Shown: positions 12,345 to 16,520 of the stretch, piece by piece
Layout of the letters: each line of letters begins with the position of its first letter
Position numbering within the stretch: position 1 is the first letter of the stretch
Origin: JAJVID01 sp035275805
GTDB taxonomy: Bacteria > Acidobacteriota > Blastocatellia > RBC074
Assembly: GCA_035275805.1 (NCBI GenBank)
Contig: DATEMG010000187.1
Span: 1 to 16,520, forward strand
DNA length: 16,520 nucleotides
Direction of reading: 5' to 3'
Position numbers and translations under genes: made by a program
Notes under the pieces: model-generated
Database searches by the model: none
Seen by the model: only the letters and a program-made list of their open reading frames with translations
Told to the model about the DNA's origin: nothing

Positions 12345-12374
12345 TATAAAGTCTGGAACCGATTCCAGGGTCAA
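12343..12374 (-). promoter_or_regulatory. MerR-type promoter/operator with 20-bp spacer
   Basis: On the minus strand, TTGACC (12374-12369) and a perfect TATAAT (12348-12343) are separated by 20 nt, the lengthened spacer typical of MerR-activated promoters. Exactly inside the spacer lies the dyad CTGGAA-TCGG-TTCCAG (12368-12353). From memory it closely resembles the zntA operator bound by ZntR. The promoter points into merR and the His-rich gene; DUF393 starts divergently 23 nt beyond the -35 box. Confidence 0.8.
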
Positions 12375-12396
12375 GCTGAAAAAAGCAGATGCGAAT

Positions 12397-12783
12397 ATGA
12401 ATGACGAAATAGCGCGGAACCCAATCAAGGGGTGGGTGCTTTACGATGGCATGTGTGGCTTTTGTCGTCGCTGGATCCCGTTCTGGGCGGCGGCGCTTCG
12501 GAAACGGGGCTTCGGCGTCGCCCCGCTCCAGAGCGCCTGGTTGCGCGATCATCCTGCCCTCTCAAAAATCGAACTGCTTGACGACTTGCGATTGCTCCTG
12601 GAAGACGGGCGACACATTCAAGGGGCCGATGTATACAGGTATTTGATGCGACGCATCTGGTGGGCCTGGCCGTTATATCTCTTCTCGATCGCGCCCGTGA
12701 CGAAGTCGCTCTTCGGCTGGGGGTATAGAACTTTCGCAAACAACCGCTATCGTTTCTCAAAAGCCTGCGGGTTGCAGAGATGA
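12397..12783 (+). CDS. DCC-family (DUF393) thiol-disulfide oxidoreductase-like protein
   Basis: A small protein of 128 residues with the family-defining motif YDGMCGFCRRW (16-26), a CxxC in the position of a thioredoxin-like active site. Proteins of this family (YuxK-like) are predicted thiol-disulfide oxidoreductases, but their substrates are not known to me. A hydrophobic stretch (88-102, WAWPLYLFSIAPVTK) could touch the membrane, and there is no signal peptide. The frame is open from 12241, but the upstream part is antisense to merR and to its operator, so the ATG at 12397 is chosen; no clear Shine-Dalgarno is seen. It is divergent from merR, with its start 23 nt from the MerR-type promoter, so binding there may affect it too. 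Its stop is followed by the inverted repeat at 12800-12855. Confidence 0.85.
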   Translation: MNDEIARNPIKGWVLYDGMCGFCRRWIPFWAAALRKRGFGVAPLQSAWLRDHPALSKIELLDDLRLLLEDGRHIQGADVYRYLMRRIWWAWPLYLFSIAPVTKSLFGWGYRTFANNRYRFSKACGLQR

Positions 12784-12799
12784 ACGAAGCCAATCAGAT

Positions 12800-12855
12800 C
12801 TCATATTCAGCCCATTTTTCACAGGCGTTTTGACCGTCTTGGGGCTGAATATGAG
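12800..12855. repeat. Perfect 14-bp inverted repeat after the DUF393 gene
   Basis: ctcatattcagccc (12800-12813) pairs without mismatch with gggctgaatatgag (12842-12855) across a 28-nt loop, starting 16 nt after the DUF393 stop. It lacks a T-tract on either side, so it is not a convincing intrinsic terminator. An operator, an RNA processing site or a mobile-element remnant are possible. The remaining gap to the GMC gene (12856-13006) holds only a TATACAAT-like sequence (12947-12954) and a GGATTAATCC palindrome (12975-12984). Confidence 0.7.
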
Positions 12856-13006
12856 GAACATATGAGCTCGCTGAAATCTTCCAACTGTCGAGCCTTCCCG
12901 TAAAGCTCAAATTTCAATATGTGGCGTGCGTTTATGACTGCGGCATTATACAATGCCTGCCTTAAACACCCCTTGGATTAATCCGCTAAATCATTCAGGT
13001 GTTGGT

Positions 13007-13030
13007 CGCCCGAACGACGGTCTTCGGGCG
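13007..13030 (+). other. Small hairpin in the GMC gene leader
   Basis: cgcccgaa (13007-13014) and ttcgggcg (13023-13030) form an 8-bp GC-rich stem with an 8-nt loop. It ends 4 nt before the AAAGGA ribosome-binding site (13035-13040) of the GMC gene, close enough to affect ribosome access if transcribed. Confidence 0.5.
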
Positions 13031-13048
13031 AATGAAAGGACTGTCTTA

Positions 13049-14740
13049 ATGTCGAGTCAGAAGCGAAGAGTTTCAGGCCCTCCTGTATATGATGTTGTGA
13101 TCGTCGGGTCGGGCGCGGCGGGAGGCACGGCGGCGTGGGTGTTGGTTCAGGCCGGATTGAAGGTGGCGATGCTCGACGCCGGGCCGTTGCGCAGGCACAT
13201 GAACGACGAAGATTTCGTGTATCACGACCCATGGCCTTTCGAAGATCCATACCGCGGTTTTAAAACCCCGCTCATCAATCCAGAAGAGTTCACCAAGAAA
13301 TATAAGCTCGAAGGCAATACGAAGGACGAGCCGTACACGACTCCGGAGAAAATGCCTTACAACTGGTATCGCGCGCGCAACGTCGGCGGACGCACGATGT
13401 TCTGGGGGCGTTTCGCGAATCGCTTCAACGAGAACGATTTCAAGATGCGCTCGATCGACGGGCAGGGGCTTGACTGGCCGATCGAGTACAAAGACGTAGC
13501 GCCCTATTACGACAAGGCCGAAATCTTCATGGGCGTCTGCGGCGCTAAAGAGAACCATCCCGACCTGCCCGACAGCGACCATTTCCTGCCCCCCGTGGCC
13601 TTCAAATGTTCCGACGTGGCCATCAAGAAAGCGGCTGAAAAGGCCGGGCTGCGCGCCATTCGAGTGCGCCGCGCTATGTTGACCAAGTCTTACAACGGAT
13701 ACGGCCAATGCCATTATTGCAGCGGCTGTGAAAACGGCTGCGAAACGCATTCGTTCTACAATTCGGCGTTCCGCCAGGTCGTTCCGCTGATGAAGAAATT
13801 TCCCAAAACCTTCACGCTGATTCCCAACGCGATGGCGCACAAGATCAGCGTCAACGCGAAGGGGCTGGCCTCGGGCGTCAGCTTCATCGACAAGACTACC
13901 GGAAAAGACCGCGAGATTAAGGCGCGCCGCGCTGTAGTGGTGGCTTGCGGCACGCTCGAAAGCACGCGCCTGCTGCTGCTGTCGAACCTCGCCAATTCGA
14001 GCGGAATGATCGGCAAGAACTTCATCGAGCACCTGGACGTCGGCGCGGAGGCCTATTTCCCAGAACTCTTCTTTATGGACCGTGAAGCAGGCGACGGCAT
14101 CGGCGGCTCTCACATCGTCATCCCCTGGTTCGGCTATTTCCGCCCTGACGAGAAGCGCGATTTCGTGCGAGGCTTCCAGATCGAGCCTTCGTCTCGCATC
14201 AGAATGCGACCTGACAGAGGATTCAGCAACACGAAGAGGACTCCCGGGTTCGGCATCGAGTTCAAAAAAGAGGTTCGCAAATGGACAGGCGCGCGCGTCA
14301 GATTGGCTTCGCACGGCGAGATGCTGGCCGGTCCGAACAAGTTCGTAGAACTCGACCCATCGGTGAAGGACAAATGGGGATTCTCCGTTTTGAAGATTTA
14401 TCACCCTTGGGAATCGAACGACATCAACATGTACAAATACATGCGGCGGACCTACGAAGAGATATTCGCGGCGGCGAAAGCTGTTAACATAACCCTGCCG
14501 GAAAAGCCGGATGACCCAGGCCATTCGATTCACGAAATGGGAACGATACATATGGGGAGCGACCCTAAAACGTCCGTGCTCAATAAATTCAATCAGAGCT
14601 GGGACGTGAAGAATATCTTCGTGATGGACGCCTCCGCATTCGCTTCGGGCACGCATAAGAACCCGACTCTGACGATCATGGCGCTCACCTGGCGCGCGTC
14701 TGAATATATGCTGGATGAGATGAAGAAACGGAACCTCTGA
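13049..14740 (+). CDS. GMC-family FAD-dependent oxidoreductase with a four-cysteine cluster
   Basis: A flavoprotein (563 aa) of the glucose-methanol-choline family, oxidising an unknown alcohol or sugar. The FAD-binding Rossmann motif VVIVGSGAAGG is at 16-26, with the acidic end of strand 2 in MLDAGP (41-46). RNVGGRTMFWGRF (110-122) is the second family signature. The C-terminal part has IHEMGTIHMG (494-503) and THKNPTLTIMAL (535-546), which by family comparison supply the catalytic His495 and Asn538. In the substrate-side domain, CHYCSGCENGC (221-231) has ferredoxin-like spacing (C-x2-C-x2-C-x3-C) and could bind an Fe-S cluster. AAAGGA (13035-13040) supports the start; the open frame from 12953 is leader. 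No signal peptide was seen. The glycosyltransferase gene follows after 3 nt. No cytochrome or small-subunit partner is nearby. Confidence 0.9.
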   Translation: MSSQKRRVSGPPVYDVVIVGSGAAGGTAAWVLVQAGLKVAMLDAGPLRRHMNDEDFVYHDPWPFEDPYRGFKTPLINPEEFTKKYKLEGNTKDEPYTTPEKMPYNWYRARNVGGRTMFWGRFANRFNENDFKMRSIDGQGLDWPIEYKDVAPYYDKAEIFMGVCGAKENHPDLPDSDHFLPPVAFKCSDVAIKKAAEKAGLRAIRVRRAMLTKSYNGYGQCHYCSGCENGCETHSFYNSAFRQVVPLMKKFPKTFTLIPNAMAHKISVNAKGLASGVSFIDKTTGKDREIKARRAVVVACGTLESTRLLLLSNLANSSGMIGKNFIEHLDVGAEAYFPELFFMDREAGDGIGGSHIVIPWFGYFRPDEKRDFVRGFQIEPSSRIRMRPDRGFSNTKRTPGFGIEFKKEVRKWTGARVRLASHGEMLAGPNKFVELDPSVKDKWGFSVLKIYHPWESNDINMYKYMRRTYEEIFAAAKAVNITLPEKPDDPGHSIHEMGTIHMGSDPKTSVLNKFNQSWDVKNIFVMDASAFASGTHKNPTLTIMALTWRASEYMLDEMKKRNL

Positions 14741-14743
14741 TCA

Positions 14744-16417
14744 ATGACCGATACACAGACCAAGACCAGAGCCGGCGGGTCTTCTGAGGAGTTCGAGTAT
14801 GAGGCGTTTGTTACGCCTCGCGCCTCGAGGCGGAGATCGCTCCTGCTCGCTGCGCCAATCATCCTGATTTCACTGATCCACCTGCTCACGCTCGTTTATC
14901 TCGCCCGGCGGCACCCGTTCGGCAATTACGCGACCGAGACAGATTTCTATCACTTTTACGCGCCTGACGCCGAACGCCTCGCCTCTGGACAATTCCCGCA
15001 AAACACGTTTCAAGGACCCGGCTATCCGGCGACGCTCGCCCTCGTCGCAAAGATCGCCGGGATGAGCGGCGACCTGTTTACCGTCGGCAAATGGATGTCG
15101 GTCGTTTGCGCGGTCCTGTGCGGGCTGCTGGTTTTTGTTCTGTTCGCGCGGCTATTCAGTTATTGGGTAGGAGTCGGCGCGCAACTTATCGCCGTCGCCA
15201 GCGGAGAGTTCCCTCAGTTTTCGATCAACGCGGGGACGGACGTCTTCTTTTTGCTGTTGTGCCTGGCGGCCCTGGTTGTTTTCACGGGCAAACGGCTTGC
15301 GCCGGGATGGCGCGTGGCGCTCGCGGGCGCGCTCGCGGGCGCGGCCTATCTCACCCGTTACAACGGCCTGTTTCTGCCGGCCGCCTGTCTGATCGGAATC
15401 ACGCTGCTCGATATTTTCAAACGGAGATGGCTCGGGCGTTTGGCGCTGTCCGCGATATTCGTCGCGCTTTTCCTCGCCGTGTCGTCGCCCTGGCTGATCG
15501 CCAATTACAAACGCCAGGGCTCGCCGTTTTACAATACCAATTACCTGAACGTCGCGGCGGAGTTCTACCCCGATCTGGTCGCCAACAAGACCAATCAGGA
15601 CGCCACCCGCGCGCTCGCTGAGAGGTTTCAATCGTTCGGCGAGGTGTTCGGCTACGATCCCATGCGTCTGATCACGCGCTATCCGGCGAACCTTTACGAG
15701 AGTCTACGCAACAGTTCAAAAGAGACGCTGGTCAATCAACTGGTGGCGTGGATGGCGGGCTTCGGCGTTTTACTGGCTCTGGCCAGACGGCGGTCGAAGG
15801 ACGTGGCGCTGGTTTTGATCGCGGGCGCGCTCTATCTGCTGCTGATGGCCCTCAATCACTGGGAAACGCGATACTACTTTCTCGTGATGGTTCTTTACGC
15901 CGGCTTCGCCGTCTTCGCCGCTGTGGCATGGCTTGAAATGGCGCGGTCACTGGGGTGGCTGAAGAATCGCGCTTTCGCCTTGATCCCCGTCACGATGGCC
16001 GCCACGATGGTTGCGCTTTCGCTGGCCGAATCGCGCAAGGACGTGACGCGTTTTTTGGACAGCCAGCCTACGGAGATTATCGCCGCGCGCGATTATCTTT
16101 CGGCGGTCGGCGCGACGGGCGGCAAGAGAATCGTCGCGCGCAAGCCGCACCTGCCATATCTCTCCCGCAACGAATGGGTCTTCTTCCCGCAAGTGAAATC
16201 GCTCGACGAATTTCGCGCCTGGGTCGAGGCCAATCGCGTCGATTACGTCGCGATCGGCAAGCGCGAGTTGAAAGAGCGCAAGGAGCTGTCCTCGCTCGGC
16301 AAGCCTCAAAGCGCGCCCGATTGGTTGAAGGCCGTCTGGATCAACGACGAGCCGGTGTTTATTCTGTATCAACCAAAATTGATTAACGATCCTGGCGACC
16401 CCGCGACAACGCAATAA
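14744..16417 (+). CDS. GT-C fold membrane glycosyltransferase (GT39/ArnT-like)
   Basis: A polytopic membrane protein (557 aa) resembling glycosyltransferases that use polyprenyl-phosphate sugars on the outer face of the membrane. A polar N-terminus (1-32) leads into the first helix (33-54). The first outer loop carries TETDFYHFYAPDAERLASGQ (64-83), with Asp67 placed as the catalytic acid of GT-C enzymes, and GPGYPATLALVAKI (91-104), a recurrent family motif. About nine further helices run to residue 428 (for example 115-136, 166-181, 189-222, 233-252, 333-347, 353-370, 377-396, 409-427). A soluble C-terminal domain (430-557) follows. Acceptor and sugar are unknown; lipid A, protein and cell-surface glycan are all possible. 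It starts 3 nt after the GMC stop, so both are made together. It ends 10 nt from a convergent receptor gene, with no terminator visible. Confidence 0.82.
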   Translation: MTDTQTKTRAGGSSEEFEYEAFVTPRASRRRSLLLAAPIILISLIHLLTLVYLARRHPFGNYATETDFYHFYAPDAERLASGQFPQNTFQGPGYPATLALVAKIAGMSGDLFTVGKWMSVVCAVLCGLLVFVLFARLFSYWVGVGAQLIAVASGEFPQFSINAGTDVFFLLLCLAALVVFTGKRLAPGWRVALAGALAGAAYLTRYNGLFLPAACLIGITLLDIFKRRWLGRLALSAIFVALFLAVSSPWLIANYKRQGSPFYNTNYLNVAAEFYPDLVANKTNQDATRALAERFQSFGEVFGYDPMRLITRYPANLYESLRNSSKETLVNQLVAWMAGFGVLLALARRRSKDVALVLIAGALYLLLMALNHWETRYYFLVMVLYAGFAVFAAVAWLEMARSLGWLKNRAFALIPVTMAATMVALSLAESRKDVTRFLDSQPTEIIAARDYLSAVGATGGKRIVARKPHLPYLSRNEWVFFPQVKSLDEFRAWVEANRVDYVAIGKRELKERKELSSLGKPQSAPDWLKAVWINDEPVFILYQPKLINDPGDPATTQ

Positions 16418-16427
16418 GGGCGGCTAT

Positions 16428-16520
16428 TCAGAAACCAAATCTGACGTTGAACTCGATCTGGCGCGCCGGGCTGACCCGATTTGAACGCCTAAAGAATGGC
16501 GACGTTAAGACTCCGGTGAA
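16428..16520 (-). CDS. C-terminus of a TonB-dependent / Oar-like outer-membrane barrel (partial)
   Basis: The minus strand encodes 30 residues to a TGA (16430-16428), entering from beyond the window edge. The end reads SNRVSPARQIEFNVRFGF, with alternating hydrophobic residues and a terminal phenylalanine, the signal recognised by the BAM machinery. TSPFFRRSNRVSPARQ followed by a last strand is, from memory, the characteristic tail of the Oar-like TonB-dependent receptors abundant in Acidobacteriota. Only the last one or two strands are visible, so the plug and regulatory domains cannot be assessed. It converges with the glycosyltransferase gene, with 10 nt between stops. Confidence 0.75.
   Translation of the reverse strand, partial: FTGVLTSPFFRRSNRVSPARQIEFNVRFGF

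Noticed and set aside
12241..12396. N-terminal extension of the DUF393 gene
   Set aside because: The extra codons are antisense to merR and its operator; the family starts at the ATG at 12397.
12953..13048. N-terminal extension of the GMC gene
   Set aside because: The AAAGGA site at 13035-13040 and the Rossmann motif position support the start at 13049; the upstream part includes a leader hairpin.
13073..14656. Long minus-strand open frame (527 codons) opposite the GMC gene
   Set aside because: It is a shadow of the GC-rich GMC gene, whose motifs are unmistakable on the plus strand; the minus-strand product shows no domain and has no ribosome-binding site.

Overview
The window looks like an ordinary chromosomal segment of a GC-rich, didermic, free-living heterotroph, most likely an Acidobacteriota of the Blastocatellia type. 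That placement is inference from gene content: a fused alpha/beta 2-oxoacid dehydrogenase E1, a secreted PQQ-type propeller, an M1 peptidase, the end of an Oar-like TonB-dependent barrel, and spacers rich in short tandem repeats. No rRNA, tRNA, prophage, insertion sequence or CRISPR was seen.

Layout. 1-2440 (+): a four-cysteine YggX-type protein, then signal peptidase I (lepB) behind a good sigma-70 promoter, tightly coupled to a membrane protein with C-terminal TPR repeats. 2546-3763 (+): carA, whose leader holds a large inverted/direct repeat and whose coding sequence carries a short repeat in its inter-domain linker. 3837-4375 (-): pterin carbinolamine dehydratase (phhB type) followed by a decayed DUF2721 gene with a frameshift and an internal deletion. 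4376-4629: a structured divergent promoter region with a compound hairpin and a perfect 30-bp palindrome. 4630-7229 (+): fused E1 and a MOSC protein. 7305-11166 (+): three exported proteins (M1 metallopeptidase, PQQ-like propeller, trypsin-like protease). 11251-12344 (-): a MerR regulator translationally coupled to a His-rich secreted protein, under a textbook MerR-type promoter (20-bp spacer with a dyad). 12397-12783 (+): a divergent DCC-family (DUF393) thiol protein. 13049-16417 (+): a GMC flavoprotein with a ferredoxin-like cysteine cluster, followed after 3 nt by a GT-C membrane glycosyltransferase. 16428-16520 (-): the C-terminus of a TonB-dependent outer-membrane barrel running off the window.

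How it fits together. Most genes are housekeeping or envelope functions (protein export, arginine/pyrimidine synthesis, 2-oxoacid oxidation, extracytoplasmic proteolysis, glycan assembly). The most system-like piece is the merR / His-rich secreted protein / DUF393 cluster. Its operator resembles that of zinc regulators of the ZntR type, yet the regulator lacks the cysteine loop that those proteins use to bind metal.

The other recurrent theme is the spacers. At least five unrelated short tandem or inverted repeat families lie in the gaps (23-54, 408-427, 2445-2529, 7224-7304, and three copies of a GGACAGACT palindrome at 6755-6778 and 11183-11246), and one similar repeat sits in frame inside carA.
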